Assembly (NCBI GenBank): GCA_016716675.1
Contig: JADJVG010000003.1
Span: 62,001-126,000 of the forward strand
Direction of reading: 5' to 3'
From: Hyphomicrobium sp.
GTDB lineage: Bacteria > Pseudomonadota > Alphaproteobacteria > Rhizobiales > Hyphomicrobiaceae
Length of the DNA stretch: 64,000 nt
Positions within the stretch are counted from its first letter, which is position 1. Each line of letters opens with the position of its first letter. The position numbers and the translations under genes were made by a program. Positions 8,775 to 19,429 of this stretch are shown piece after piece. Below the pieces are notes generated by a model that saw only the letters and a program-made list of their open reading frames with translations, was not told the origin of the DNA and did not search any database.

Positions 8775-9801
8775 TCCTGAGACTGGAGGGAGGGCGAGAC
8801 TCGTGGACGTTTAAGGCGGCGCGACCGTAACCGTTTTCTTGCAAGCGGAATTGCTTGCCGCTTTCCGTGCCTTCGGGGATCTTCACGCGCGTTGTCGAGC
8901 CTTCGAGTGTCGGCACGTCGATTTGGCCGCCAAGTGCCGCGGTCGTCATCGCGATCGGCACCTTGCAGAACAGGTCCGAGCCGTCGCGCTGAAAGAATTC
9001 GTGCGGCTTGATCGCTAGAAAAATGTAGAGATCACCGGCCGGTCCGCCGCGGACGCCGGCTTCGCCTTCGCTCGCTAAGCGGATGCGGGTACCGTCTTCG
9101 ACGCCGGCTGGAATGTTGACCGACAGAGTGCGCTCTTTGGTGATGCGCCCCGCACCCGAACAATCGGAGCAGGGATCGTCGATCATTTCGCCGCGGCCCT
9201 GACACGACGGGCAGGTGCGCTCGATCGTGAAGAAGCCCTGGCTGGCGCGCACTTTGCCTATGCCGCCGCAGGTCGTGCAGGTTTTCGGCTTGGTTCCGGC
9301 CTTGGCACCGCTACCCGCGCACGTTTCACACGAAACGCTGGCTGGAACGCGGATCTGTGCGGTCTTGCCGGCGTAGGCTTCGGCCAGTGTGATTTCGAGG
9401 TTGTAGCGCAGGTCGGCGCCGCGTTCGCGTCCGGTGCCGCGGCGCTGGCCGCCTTGTCCGGGACCGCCCCGGCGTCCGCCCATGAACTCGCCAAACAGAT
9501 CGTCGAAGATGTCGGACATCGAAGACGCGAAGTCAGGACCGAAGCCGCCAGGGCCACCGCGGCCACCGCCCATGCCATCGAAGGCGGCATGGCCAAACTG
9601 GTCGTAGGCGGCGCGCTTCTGCGGGTCTTTCAGCGCCTCATAGGCTTCGTTGACTTCTTTGAATTTGTGTTCGGCATCCTTGTCGCCGGCGTTGCGATCG
9701 GGATGAAAATCTTTCGCGAGCCGGCGATAAGCCGACTTCAGGTCCTGCTCGGTCGCGTTCCGCTGAACGCCGAGAACTTCATAATAGTCGCGCTTGGCCA
9801 T
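8746..9801 (-). CDS. dnaJ: chaperone DnaJ, C-terminally truncated
   Basis: DnaJ stimulates the ATPase of DnaK and delivers substrates. The J domain (KRDYYEVLGVQRNATEQDLK, with the HPD loop in FHPDRNAGDKDAE), a Gly/Phe-rich region and all four zinc repeats (CETCAGSG, CTTCGGIG, CPSCQGRG, CSDCSGAG) are intact. The substrate-binding part runs to SGKQFRLQ. There the sequence diverges abruptly into about 30 residues (ENGYGRAALNVHES and on) with no likeness to the family. E. coli DnaJ has about 65 residues after this point, covering the end of C-terminal domain II and the dimerisation region. The other frames downstream do not restore them. The protein may be monomeric or impaired. Confidence 0.93.
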   Translation of the reverse strand: MAKRDYYEVLGVQRNATEQDLKSAYRRLAKDFHPDRNAGDKDAEHKFKEVNEAYEALKDPQKRAAYDQFGHAAFDGMGGGRGGPGGFGPDFASSMSDIFDDLFGEFMGGRRGGPGQGGQRRGTGRERGADLRYNLEITLAEAYAGKTAQIRVPASVSCETCAGSGAKAGTKPKTCTTCGGIGKVRASQGFFTIERTCPSCQGRGEMIDDPCSDCSGAGRITKERTLSVNIPAGVEDGTRIRLASEGEAGVRGGPAGDLYIFLAIKPHEFFQRDGSDLFCKVPIAMTTAALGGQIDVPTLEGSTTRVKIPEGTESGKQFRLQENGYGRAALNVHESRPPSSLRNASPNALVF

Positions 9802-9886
9802 GGATGCGCTGTTCTCAGACGGTTGGCCTCGTGGCGGCCAAAATACCCTGTTGGTGGATGGTGCCGGTATGGGTCCGGCAACTACG

Positions 9887-9950
9887 CTGGCGCCCCTTTT
9901 GGCAGATCATGCTCGATTTGTTTAGAGCAGGAAGCCATCCGGGGCGCCAG
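9887..9950. repeat. inverted repeat between dnaK and dnaJ
   Basis: CTGGCGCCCC (9887-9896) and GGGGCGCCAG (9941-9950) form a perfect 10-bp inverted repeat. A smaller GCTC/GAGC pair (9911-9914, 9925-9928) lies inside. It could fold in the dnaK-dnaJ transcript and set the ratio of the two proteins by partial termination or mRNA processing. There is no T tract, so it is not a classic terminator. Confidence 0.5.
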
Positions 9951-9969
9951 TTCGTTCAATAATGTGAGG

Positions 9970-11889
<1,920 letters not shown>

Positions 11890-12305
11890 CGTCTCTTTCC
11901 TTCTTAAAGTTGCAGCAGACCGGGTGGACCCATTGCTGGCATCCCACGGGCGTCAAAATGACGGTATCCCTAAGCCGGTCCCCGGGAGTCACAGTCGTTG
12001 TAGTCGGTATATAGGCAGTGGCTTTCGGCGTGCAACGGCTGAACCACCGACTTTTGCGATCACGTTTGGCCGAATAGTATTGCAGCGAAAAACCATGCAC
12101 GACCGCTGTTAAGGTCTGCAATTACACACTTTAACGCGGCATTCGAGAAATCTGAGGCGAAAGCCCGTCAGGGCGCCAAACGCAAACCTGCGACCACGGG
12201 GCCTCATCGTTTACGGGTCGTATATCATACCCGGCCGCACCGTTCCCACAGGCTTGGCGCGCCCCTTCGGCGCGCCGCGACCATCGCTGGCGTCGGCTCC
12301 GCGGT
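11890..12305. other. grpE-dnaK intergenic region
   Basis: 416 bp with no convincing gene. It contains the candidate dnaK promoter (12008-12035), a leader of about 110 bases before the dnaK start, and, just after grpE, two copies of the palindrome GGCGCGCC (12256-12263 and 12269-12276) five bases apart, which can fold as a strong stem-loop without a T tract. No CIRCE-like sequence was seen. Confidence 0.5.
12008..12035 (-). promoter_or_regulatory. candidate dnaK promoter
   Basis: Read leftward: TTGCAC, 16 bases, TATATA. The -10 region extends to CCTATATA, which also resembles a heat-shock sigma (RpoH) -10 element, so housekeeping and heat-shock recognition may overlap. It lies about 120 bp before the dnaK start. 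Confidence 0.45.
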
Positions 12306-12980
12306 TTATGTGTCGCCGCCGGTTGGGGAGGGGTCCGGGTCTTCTGCCGCGTGGGTGTTCGCCGGGTCGGTTTTGCCGGCCTTGGCGCCGCCGCGCGAAA
12401 CAACGACCATCGCCGGTCGCAAGCAGCGGTCATCGATCAGATATCCTGACTGGAACACCTGCAGCACGGTGCCGTTGGGCACATTGGGGTTTTCCTGCTC
12501 CATCACGGCTTGATGATGATGCGGATTGAACGGCTGGCCCGCGGGTTCGACCACCGTGACGCCGTGGCGCGCAAGGGCACCCCGGAAATCGCGTTCGGCC
12601 AGGATCACGCCGTCGAGCAAGGATTTGAGCGCCGGATCGGTGTCCACGGCATCTTGCGGAACCGCCGAAATGGCGCGCTGGAAATTGTCGCCGACCGACA
12701 GAATATCCTTGGCGAATTTGCTGATGGCGTACTTCGCGGTGTCTTCTTTTTCTTTCTCAAGCCGGCGGCGGACGTTCTCCGTCTCCGCGAGGGCGCGGAC
12801 GAACTGATCGTGCTTTTCAGCGACCGCGGCGGTTTTGGCGTCAAGTTCGGCCTGCAACGCAGCGATCATATCCTTGAGTTGAGCAACGCCGACGTCCTGG
12901 CCGCCGCTTGCTGCGGGTCCAGGGGCTGCGCCCGGTTGCGTATCAATCGGCTGCTCGTCCGGTTTCGTATCGTCGCTCAT
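12306..12980 (-). CDS. grpE: nucleotide exchange factor GrpE
   Basis: 224 residues. A Pro/Ala/Asp-rich leader is followed by a long coiled coil (LKDMIAALQAELDAKTAAVAEK and the ETENVRRRLEKEKEDTAKYA segment) and the compact beta domain with HGVTVVEPAGQPFNPHHHQAV, GTVLQVFQSGYLIDDRCLRPAMVVVS. GrpE releases ADP from DnaK. It lies between hrcA and dnaK on the same strand, in the usual alphaproteobacterial stress cluster; 149 bp separate it from hrcA. Confidence 0.97.
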   Translation of the reverse strand: MSDDTKPDEQPIDTQPGAAPGPAASGGQDVGVAQLKDMIAALQAELDAKTAAVAEKHDQFVRALAETENVRRRLEKEKEDTAKYAISKFAKDILSVGDNFQRAISAVPQDAVDTDPALKSLLDGVILAERDFRGALARHGVTVVEPAGQPFNPHHHQAVMEQENPNVPNGTVLQVFQSGYLIDDRCLRPAMVVVSRGGAKAGKTDPANTHAAEDPDPSPTGGDT

Positions 12981-13129
12981 TTGCTCTCAATTCTTCGGAT
13001 TTCAGGGGGTAGCAGTGGCGCTCCGCCCAAACGACCCATATCGCCTTGCGGGTGCGAAAAATCAAGCCATTGCGCCGCCGCACAAGCGCGGGCCGGGCGT
13101 CATATTGCCAGGGTTCACATCGGCGGGGC

Positions 13130-14188
13130 TCATGTAATCAGGCGCCCGACCAGTTTGGCGGTATAATCGACCATAGGAATGATCCGGGCATAGTTGAGGC
13201 GCGTCGGGCCGATGACGCCCAGCACGCCGACGACGCGCCGGGTCTGATCGTGGAACGGGGCGACGACGAGCGACGATCCCGACAATGAGAACAGCTTGTT
13301 CTCCGAGCCGATGAAGATGCGCACACCCTCGGCGTTTTCAGACGCGCCGAGAAGTTGCACCAGATCGCGCTTGGATTCGAAATCGTCGAACAGCTGGCGG
13401 ATGCGCTCCAGGTCTTCGGTGGCGCTGACATCCTTGAGAAGATTGCCCTGGCCGCGCACGATCAGACTTTTGCGCTCGTCCGTCGAGCCTGACCACTCGG
13501 CAAGTCCGGCCGTGATGACTTTCTGCGTCAGGGAATCGAGTTCGGCCTTGGCGGCGCGGAGCGCCTTTTCGATGGCGCCGCGCGCTTCTGTGATGGTCAG
13601 CCCGCGGATATGGGTGTTGAGATAGTTCGAGGCTTCATTCAGCGCCGAGGGCGGCAGCCCGGGTGGCAGCGTAATGATGCGATTTTCGACGTTTTGGTCC
13701 TCATCAACCAGCACCACCAGACCTTTGCCCGGTTCCAGCGGCACGAACTCGATGTGTTTGAGGCGCGCGACCTGCTTCTCCGCCAGCACCACGCCAGCGC
13801 AATGCGACAGGCCGGAGATCATTTCGCTGGCTTCAGCCAGGAGCTGGTCGACCGATTTTTCGCGCTGGAAAGCAATTTGGGTTTCAATTCTGCGGCGCTC
13901 GTCCTGAGTGATATCGCCGACTTCCAGCAGACCATCGACGAACATGCGCAGGCCAAGCTGCGTCGGCAGCCGCCCGGCGGAGGTGTGCGGCGAGATGATC
14001 AGGCCCAAATGCTCCAGATCCGACATAACGTTGCGGATCGAGGCGGGCGACAGCGCAATCGGCAGCGCGCGCGCCAAATTGCGCGACCCCACGGGATCAC
14101 CCGTCGCCAGATAACTCTCGACGATGCGCCGCAAAATTGTGCGCGAGCGCTCGTTCAGTTGCTGCAACTTGCTTTGATCGTCGGCCAT
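13130..14188 (-). CDS. hrcA: heat-inducible transcription repressor HrcA
   Basis: 352 residues from MADDQSKLQQLNERSR; an in-frame GTG 33 bases upstream is possible. The N-terminal winged helix has LRRIVESYLATGDPVGSRNLAR and ALSPASIRNVMSDLEHLGLI. The GAF-like and dimerisation parts continue through GVVLAEKQVARLKHIEFVPL to VGVLGVIGPTRLNYARIIP and end in GRLIT. HrcA represses chaperone genes through CIRCE operators. No TTAGCACTC-type CIRCE half-site was seen near hrcA or dnaK in this window, so its targets probably lie elsewhere (for example groESL). Divergent from rph. Confidence 0.97.
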   Translation of the reverse strand: MADDQSKLQQLNERSRTILRRIVESYLATGDPVGSRNLARALPIALSPASIRNVMSDLEHLGLIISPHTSAGRLPTQLGLRMFVDGLLEVGDITQDERRRIETQIAFQREKSVDQLLAEASEMISGLSHCAGVVLAEKQVARLKHIEFVPLEPGKGLVVLVDEDQNVENRIITLPPGLPPSALNEASNYLNTHIRGLTITEARGAIEKALRAAKAELDSLTQKVITAGLAEWSGSTDERKSLIVRGQGNLLKDVSATEDLERIRQLFDDFESKRDLVQLLGASENAEGVRIFIGSENKLFSLSGSSLVVAPFHDQTRRVVGVLGVIGPTRLNYARIIPMVDYTAKLVGRLIT

Positions 14189-14357
14189 TTGCAGGATGTG
14201 CGATGGATCCTGGTATTTCACAAGCGAAGTTTACGGAGGGACGGGGGAGGCCGTCAAATTGGGCAATATCTTTTCGACTTTAAAGGTTGAACGAGGTTGA
14301 AGCGTCCGGCCGCGTTCTCTAGGGTCGCGGTCGAAATTGCCATTCATCAGGAATCCC

Positions 14358-15071
14358 ATGCGCCCATCCAAAAGAAAGCCCGAAGAACTGCGCCGTGTCT
14401 CGATCGAGCGCGCCGTTTCCAAGCACGCCGAGGGCTCGTGCCTGATTAAGTTCGGCGACACCCACGTTCTGTGTACGGCGAGCCTGGAAGAGCGCATACC
14501 GCCGTGGCTGAAGGGCCAGAGCCGCGGCTGGGTGACGGCCGAGTACGCCATGCTGCCGCGCGCCACCCACGACCGCACGCGCCGCGAAGTGACGAGCGGC
14601 CACCCGTCGGGCCGCACCCAGGAAATCCAGCGTCTGATCGGACGGGCGCTGCGCGCCGTCGTTGATTTGCCAAAACTTGGTGAACGCCAGATCACGGTCG
14701 ACTGCGATGTCATCCAGGCCGATGGCGGCACGCGCACGGCTTCCATCACCGGCGCCTGGGTGGCTCTCTACGATTGCATCCAGTGGATGAAGATGCGCGA
14801 CATGGTGAAGGATGGCGTGCTGCGCGATCACATCGCCGCCGTCTCCTGCGGCCTCTATAAAGGCGAGCCGGTGCTCGATCTCGATTACGCCGAGGACAGC
14901 AATGCCGACGCTGACGCCAATTTCGTGATGACCGGTTCGGGCGGCATCGTCGAGGTGCAGGGCACGGCGGAAACCACGCCGTTCAGCCAAGAGCGTTTCG
15001 ACCAGCTCATGGTGCTCGCCAAAAAGGGCATCGGTGAATTGGTGCAGCTGCAGAAGTTGACGGTTGGCTAG
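14358..15071 (+). CDS. rph: ribonuclease PH
   Basis: 237 residues from MRPSKRKPEELRRVSIERA, with AGGA five bases before the ATG. RNase PH trims the 3' ends of tRNA precursors using phosphate. Key elements are GSCLIKFGDTHVLCTAS, the RGWVTAEYAMLPRATHDR block, the phosphate-binding GRTQEIQRLIGRALRA, DCDVIQADGGTRTASITGA and DLDYAEDSNADADANFVMT. Full length. It heads a rightward block with rdgB and hemW, divergent from hrcA, a common alphaproteobacterial layout. Confidence 0.97.
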   Translation: MRPSKRKPEELRRVSIERAVSKHAEGSCLIKFGDTHVLCTASLEERIPPWLKGQSRGWVTAEYAMLPRATHDRTRREVTSGHPSGRTQEIQRLIGRALRAVVDLPKLGERQITVDCDVIQADGGTRTASITGAWVALYDCIQWMKMRDMVKDGVLRDHIAAVSCGLYKGEPVLDLDYAEDSNADADANFVMTGSGGIVEVQGTAETTPFSQERFDQLMVLAKKGIGELVQLQKLTVG

Positions 15072-15157
15072 GGACTTGCTCCTGGCCGCGGCACTTCGTG
15101 AAGTGTGACGGTGGAGACGTCTTTCAAACCTTTCAACTCAGGAGCGTGTAGCGCATC

Positions 15158-15589
15158 ATGATACTTGGTCCCCTCGCGCTGACAGTGGCGGCTCTATTCA
15201 CCGGGGCCGCCCTTTACATCAACGTCGCCGAGCAGCCCGCGCGCCTCGGGCTCGATGACAAAGCACTGCTGGCGCAATGGAAACCGAGCTATGCGCGCGG
15301 TTTTACCATGCAGGCCAGTCTGGCGGTGATTGGCTTCGTGTTGGGCGTGTTATCGTGGTGGACCACTGGCAATGCGGTGTGGCTCGTCGGTGCACTCGTA
15401 CTCGTTGCGAATTGGCCGTATACGCTGCTCGTCATCATGCCGACAAACCACGTACTCAACGCCATCGCGCCACAAGACGCTGGACCAAAGTCACGGGCAC
15501 TAATCGAAAAGTGGGGCAAGCTGCACGCCGTTCGAACAGCGCTCGGCGCGGCGGCAACGGTTTTGATGCTGTTGGCATCGCTGTCCTGA
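15158..15589 (+). CDS. DUF1772 family membrane protein
   Basis: 143 residues with four hydrophobic segments and the DUF1772 hallmarks NVAEQPARL after the first helix and LLVIMPTNHVLNA after the third. Related proteins include fungal anthrone oxygenases, but the bacterial function is not established. A GGAG sequence lies before the ATG. It sits between rph and a VOC gene and is probably transcribed with them. Confidence 0.85.
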   Translation: MILGPLALTVAALFTGAALYINVAEQPARLGLDDKALLAQWKPSYARGFTMQASLAVIGFVLGVLSWWTTGNAVWLVGALVLVANWPYTLLVIMPTNHVLNAIAPQDAGPKSRALIEKWGKLHAVRTALGAAATVLMLLASLS

Positions 15590-15603
15590 CAGGAGAAAGA
15601 CCT

Positions 15604-16020
15604 GTGACTCCTTCCGCTGTACTTGAAACAATTTTATACGTCCGCGATCTCGACGCGGCAGAGGTTTTTTACCGCGACGTGCTTGGGCTTGAATGGGTGA
15701 GTAAGGTTGCTGGCCGGCATGTCTTCTTCAGGATTGGCCAGCAGATGCTGTTGCTGTTCAATCCGGTCGTGACCGCCGTTCCGCCGCCGCCAGATACCCG
15801 CCTGCCAGTGCCACCACATGGTGCGGTTGGCGAAGGGCACGTCTGCTTCCGCGCCACGGCTGACGAGATTCCGCAGTGGCGCAGTCATCTCATTGCCAAC
15901 GGCGTGGCCATCGAAGCTGAGGTCGAGTGGCCGAAGGGCGGCCGGTCGATCTACTTCCGCGATCCAGCGGGCAACTGTCTGGAATTTGCGGAAGCACGCA
16001 TTTGGGGAATTGAAGCATGA
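15604..16020 (+). CDS. VOC (glyoxalase/bleomycin resistance) family protein
   Basis: 138 residues from a GTG with AGGAG eight bases upstream. The fold is shown by VLETILYVRDLDAAEVFYRDVLGLEWV, the second half GHVCFRATADEIPQW, and the C-terminal SIYFRDPAGNCLEFAEA with the usual metal-binding Glu. The family covers glyoxalases, dioxygenases and resistance proteins; the substrate cannot be assigned. Its stop overlaps the rdgB start (ATGA), which indicates translational coupling. Confidence 0.88.
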   Translation: MTPSAVLETILYVRDLDAAEVFYRDVLGLEWVSKVAGRHVFFRIGQQMLLLFNPVVTAVPPPPDTRLPVPPHGAVGEGHVCFRATADEIPQWRSHLIANGVAIEAEVEWPKGGRSIYFRDPAGNCLEFAEARIWGIEA

Positions 16021-16916
16021 AGCGTCTGACGCGCGGCACCAGACTGGTCGTTGCGAGCCACAACAAAGGCAAGGTCTGGGAGATCAACCAGCTTCTTAAA
16101 CCATATGGATTGAATGCCGTCTCAGCCGGTGATCTCGGTCTCAGCGAACCTGAAGAAACCGAGGCAACGTTTGAAGGCAACGCCAAACTCAAAGCCGTCG
16201 CGGCAGCCAGCGGGTCCGGGTTGCCGTCGCTCGCCGACGATTCAGGTCTTGAAGTTGAATGCCTTGGCGGCGCGCCTGGCATCTATTCGGCACGCTGGGC
16301 GGGGCCCGCGAAAGATTTCGGCCTCGCCATGCAAAAGGTCGCTGAGGAAATCACCGCACGCCGTGGCTGGTCGGCAGAGCCGAACGCGCCGGGGCCGCGC
16401 GCCAATTTCATTTCCGTGTTGTGCCTCGCGTGGCCGACGGGTGAAACTCAGATTTTCGAAGGCAAGGTCTTTGGTCATCTGGTCTGGCCGGCGCGCGGCG
16501 GCAACGGCTTCGGTTACGATCCGATGTTCGTGCCCGATGGCGACACACGCACCTATGGCGAGATGGAGCCACCTGAGAAATACGCCGGGTCGCATCGCAC
16601 GCGGGCGTTCGCCGCATTCAAGCACGATTGCCTCGATCATATCGAAGCAGCACCCCGGCCCACCAAGATCGCTGGTCGTGATTTGCCGGCGCTAACGGCT
16701 GCGGCGGCGTCGCTCTCAACGCGCGAAGAACTGGCGCAGTTCATCATGCGCCTGCGCGCCGATCTGCACGCCAATCGCCACGCCTGGAACAGCGCCACGT
16801 TGGACGATTATTTCGCGGCGCTGCAGGGTTATCTCGGTGATATGCCCGACGCGGACGACCCGAAATGGCGTATGATGGCCAAAAGTCTGCTGGCCGCGAG
16901 TATGTATGAGCGATAG
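16017..16916 (+). CDS. rdgB: RdgB-type XTP/dITP pyrophosphatase fused to an extra C-terminal domain
   Basis: 299 residues; the family norm is about 200. Residues 1-~205 are the house-cleaning enzyme that removes ITP, dITP and XTP: VVASHNKGKVWEINQLL, the ETGATF-like ETEATFEGNAKLKA, LADDSGLEVECLGGAPGIYSA, GNGFGYDPMFVPDG and SHRTRAFAAFK. Residues ~230-299 form a separate helical domain (LSTREELAQFIMRL, HANRHAWNSATLDDYFAALQGYL, DPKWRMMAKSLLAASMYE). This resembles the DUF7660 pattern recalled from small stand-alone proteins; that assignment is tentative. It overlaps the preceding VOC gene and the following hemW start. Confidence 0.93.
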   Translation: MKRLTRGTRLVVASHNKGKVWEINQLLKPYGLNAVSAGDLGLSEPEETEATFEGNAKLKAVAAASGSGLPSLADDSGLEVECLGGAPGIYSARWAGPAKDFGLAMQKVAEEITARRGWSAEPNAPGPRANFISVLCLAWPTGETQIFEGKVFGHLVWPARGGNGFGYDPMFVPDGDTRTYGEMEPPEKYAGSHRTRAFAAFKHDCLDHIEAAPRPTKIAGRDLPALTAAAASLSTREELAQFIMRLRADLHANRHAWNSATLDDYFAALQGYLGDMPDADDPKWRMMAKSLLAASMYER

Positions 16917-18223
16917 CGACGCAACGCGCGCCGATCCGGGCTTTGGTGTTTATATCCACTGGCCGTTCTGCGCGCAGAAATGCCCCTACTGCGACTTCAA
17001 TAGCCACGTCCCGCCATGGCGGCTGGGACGAGGATCGCTTTCTCACAGCCTATCTCAGAGAGTTGAGCGACACGGCGGAGCGGATCGGCGCGCGAGCGGT
17101 CGCTTCGATCTTCTTCGGCGGCGGCACGCCGTCATTGATGAAGCCATCGACGGTCGCTGCTATTCTCGATCATGTCGCCGAGCTTTGGGCGATTGCGCCA
17201 GAGGCTGAGATCACGCTTGAAGCCAATCCGGGTAGCGTCGACGCTAGCCGTTTCCAGGGTTACCGTACTGCCGGTGTCAATCGCGTCTCGATGGGTTTTC
17301 AATCGCTGCGCGACGAGGATCTGAAACGCCTCGGCCGCATCCATTCGGTGGCGGAGGCGAAAGCCGCGCTGGAAATCGCGCGCAACACATTTGAGCGCTA
17401 TTCGTTCGATTTGATCTATGCGCGGCCGGGTCAGCTACCCGCCGCCTGGCGTGCCGAGCTCGCCGAGGCGCTCGATCTCGCCGACAACCACGTCTCGCTC
17501 TATCAACTTACCATCGAGCCCGACACGCCTTACGCGGCGCTGCATGCGGCGGGGAAACTGATCGTGCCAGACGAAGACGCGGCGCTGGCGCTTTATGCCA
17601 TCACGCAAGAGATGACGGCGGCGCGCGGTCTGGCGGCGTATGAAATTTCCAACCACGCGAGTCCCGGCGAAGAGAGCCGCCACAACCTGCTCTACTGGCG
17701 CTACGGCGAATATGCCGGCATCGGCGCCGGCGCGCACGGCCGCATCGTGATCGACGGCATTCGCCATGCGACGGTGGCCGAACGCCACCCCGAAACCTGG
17801 GCGGCAGCCGTGGAGGGGCAGGGCCACGGCAGAACCGAACTAACACCGCTTTCGCACGCTGAGCAGGCCGACGAAATGCTGCTGATGGGCTTGCGGTTGC
17901 GCGAAGGGATCGACCTGGACCGGCTCGCCAAGCTCGGCGGCGTCCGGCCGGGCGCGGACGCGATTGCGCATCTGAAGCAGCTCGGCATGGTTGACGTCGC
18001 GACGGGTCATAGCTTTAAAGCCGAGCCGGCGGGCGACTGGCGGCGCAATGAGCTTGATCCGATTGCGATATGCGCCGGGCCGGGCTTGGCGCCTGAAGGG
18101 TCAGCCCAAGGCCTTGGCCACAATGCGCCGCCGCCGTCGCTCATTCGCGCCACGCCAAAGGGCCGCTTTGTCCTGAACGCGGTCGTATCCGAACTTTCCA
18201 AGAGTTTCGAAACCCTATCCTAA
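16906..18223 (+). pseudogene. hemW: HemW, radical SAM heme chaperone (one-base frameshift)
   Basis: The first frame starts at 16906, overlapping the rdgB stop, and carries GFGVYIHWPFCAQKCPYCDF with the CxxxCxxC iron-sulfur site. From about 17010 the homology moves to the +1 frame (GGWDEDRFLTAYLREL, SIFFGGGTPSLM, LEANPGSVD, VSMGFQSL, HNLLYWRYGEYAGIGAGAHG). Removing one C from the CCC at 17010-17012 gives a continuous FNSHVRHGGWDEDRF. HemW belongs to the coproporphyrinogen dehydrogenase-like family and delivers heme. The rest of the gene shows no decay, so this may be a sequencing error or a very recent mutation. Confidence 0.9.
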
Positions 18224-18277
18224 GCCGCGTGCCGCGCCGCATGGACAACAGCCGCGACGCACGATAAGCACGGCGCC

Positions 18278-18859
18278 ATGCTGAAACGCCTTTATGAATG
18301 GATGATGCGCAAGGCCGCCGACGACAAGGCGCCCTGGGCGCTGGCCGTCGTATCGTTCATTGAAAGCTCGTTTTTCCCGATCCCGCCCGACATCATGCTG
18401 ATCCCGATGGTGATGGCCAATCGCCAGAAGGCGTGGTGGTACGCAACCATCGCGACAGTGGCATCGGTGGTCGGCGGCATGCTCGGCTACGCCATCGGCT
18501 ACTATTTGTATGAAGCGGTCGGCCTTCCGATCTTGGAATTTTATGGCAAGGCCAACGCGCTCGACAGCTTCATCGCGTTCGTCCACGATTACGGCGTTCC
18601 CGCCGTCATCATCAAGGGTATGACGCCGATCCCGTATAAGGTTGTCACGATCGCGGCCGGTGTCGCCAAGATGGATCTGCTCGCCTTTATCGGCGCCAGC
18701 ATCGTCGCGCGCGCGATGCGCTTCTATCTGGTGGCGGGATTGCTATATTTCTTCGGCGAGCCGATCCGTGACTTCATCGAAAAGCGGCTGACGCTTGTGA
18801 CGACGGCGTTCGTGGTGCTGCTCGTCGGCGGTTTTGTCGCCGTGAAATACCTGATCTGA
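18278..18859 (+). CDS. YqaA/DedA-type (VTT domain) membrane protein
   Basis: 193 residues with four to five hydrophobic segments. The YqaA signature is visible: WALAVVSFIESSFFPIPPDIMLIPM near the start, GGMLGYAIGYYLYEAVG, and GMTPIPYKVVTIAAGVAKMD, with conserved Glu and Pro residues inside the re-entrant loop. VTT proteins are implicated in lipid scrambling or transport in the inner membrane. It lies after hemW and 42 bp before dsbB on the same strand. Confidence 0.88.
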   Translation: MLKRLYEWMMRKAADDKAPWALAVVSFIESSFFPIPPDIMLIPMVMANRQKAWWYATIATVASVVGGMLGYAIGYYLYEAVGLPILEFYGKANALDSFIAFVHDYGVPAVIIKGMTPIPYKVVTIAAGVAKMDLLAFIGASIVARAMRFYLVAGLLYFFGEPIRDFIEKRLTLVTTAFVVLLVGGFVAVKYLI

Positions 18860-18901
18860 GGCGCCGGGAGCGCGCCACGTAAGCGTTGAGGACATGGCGT
18901 C

Positions 18902-19429
18902 ATGGCGTTTGAAGTTTCGGCCGACAAGGGACCCGCGTACACGTACGGCAGCGCCGCGCTGTTCCTTACCGTCGCCTCCATCCTGACAGCGCTGGGATTC
19001 GAGTACATCGGCGGATACCAGCCGTGCATGCTGTGCCTGTGGGAGCGCTACGCCTATTACTTCGCGATTCCCGTGCTGTTCGTTGCCATCGTGTTGTCGG
19101 CGGGCGGCAGAAAAGGCTGGGCGGCGGCGCTGTTTTTCCTGGTCGCGCTGGCGTTTCTCGCCAACGCCGGACTTGGCACCTATCACGCTGGCGCGGAATG
19201 GAAGTACTGGCCGGGGCCGGAATCGTGTGGCGGCGGCGGCAATCTCGCGACATCGGCTGGAACGCTTTTGCAAGACCTCGAAAACATCCGGGTTGTGCGC
19301 TGTGACGAGCCGGCGCTGGTGTTCCTCGGCCTGTCGTTTGCCGGTTGGAACGTCGTTGGGTCGCTACTTCTGATGGTGCTCAGTTTGCAGGCTGCGTTCG
19401 CTGCTTCCGCTCAGCGCCTGAAGGGTTGA
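18902..19429 (+). CDS. dsbB: disulfide bond formation protein DsbB
   Basis: 175 residues with four transmembrane helices. The first periplasmic loop holds the redox pair in YQPCMLCLWERYAYY, and the second loop has the other cysteines in PESCGGGG and VVRCDEPA. DsbB reoxidises DsbA and passes electrons to quinone. No dsbA is visible here. A 970-bp gene-poor stretch follows. Confidence 0.92.
   Translation: MAFEVSADKGPAYTYGSAALFLTVASILTALGFEYIGGYQPCMLCLWERYAYYFAIPVLFVAIVLSAGGRKGWAAALFFLVALAFLANAGLGTYHAGAEWKYWPGPESCGGGGNLATSAGTLLQDLENIRVVRCDEPALVFLGLSFAGWNVVGSLLLMVLSLQAAFAASAQRLKG

Noticed and set aside
14189..14357. CIRCE operator in the hrcA-rph gap
   Set aside because: No TTAGCACTC/GAGTGCTAA pair is present.
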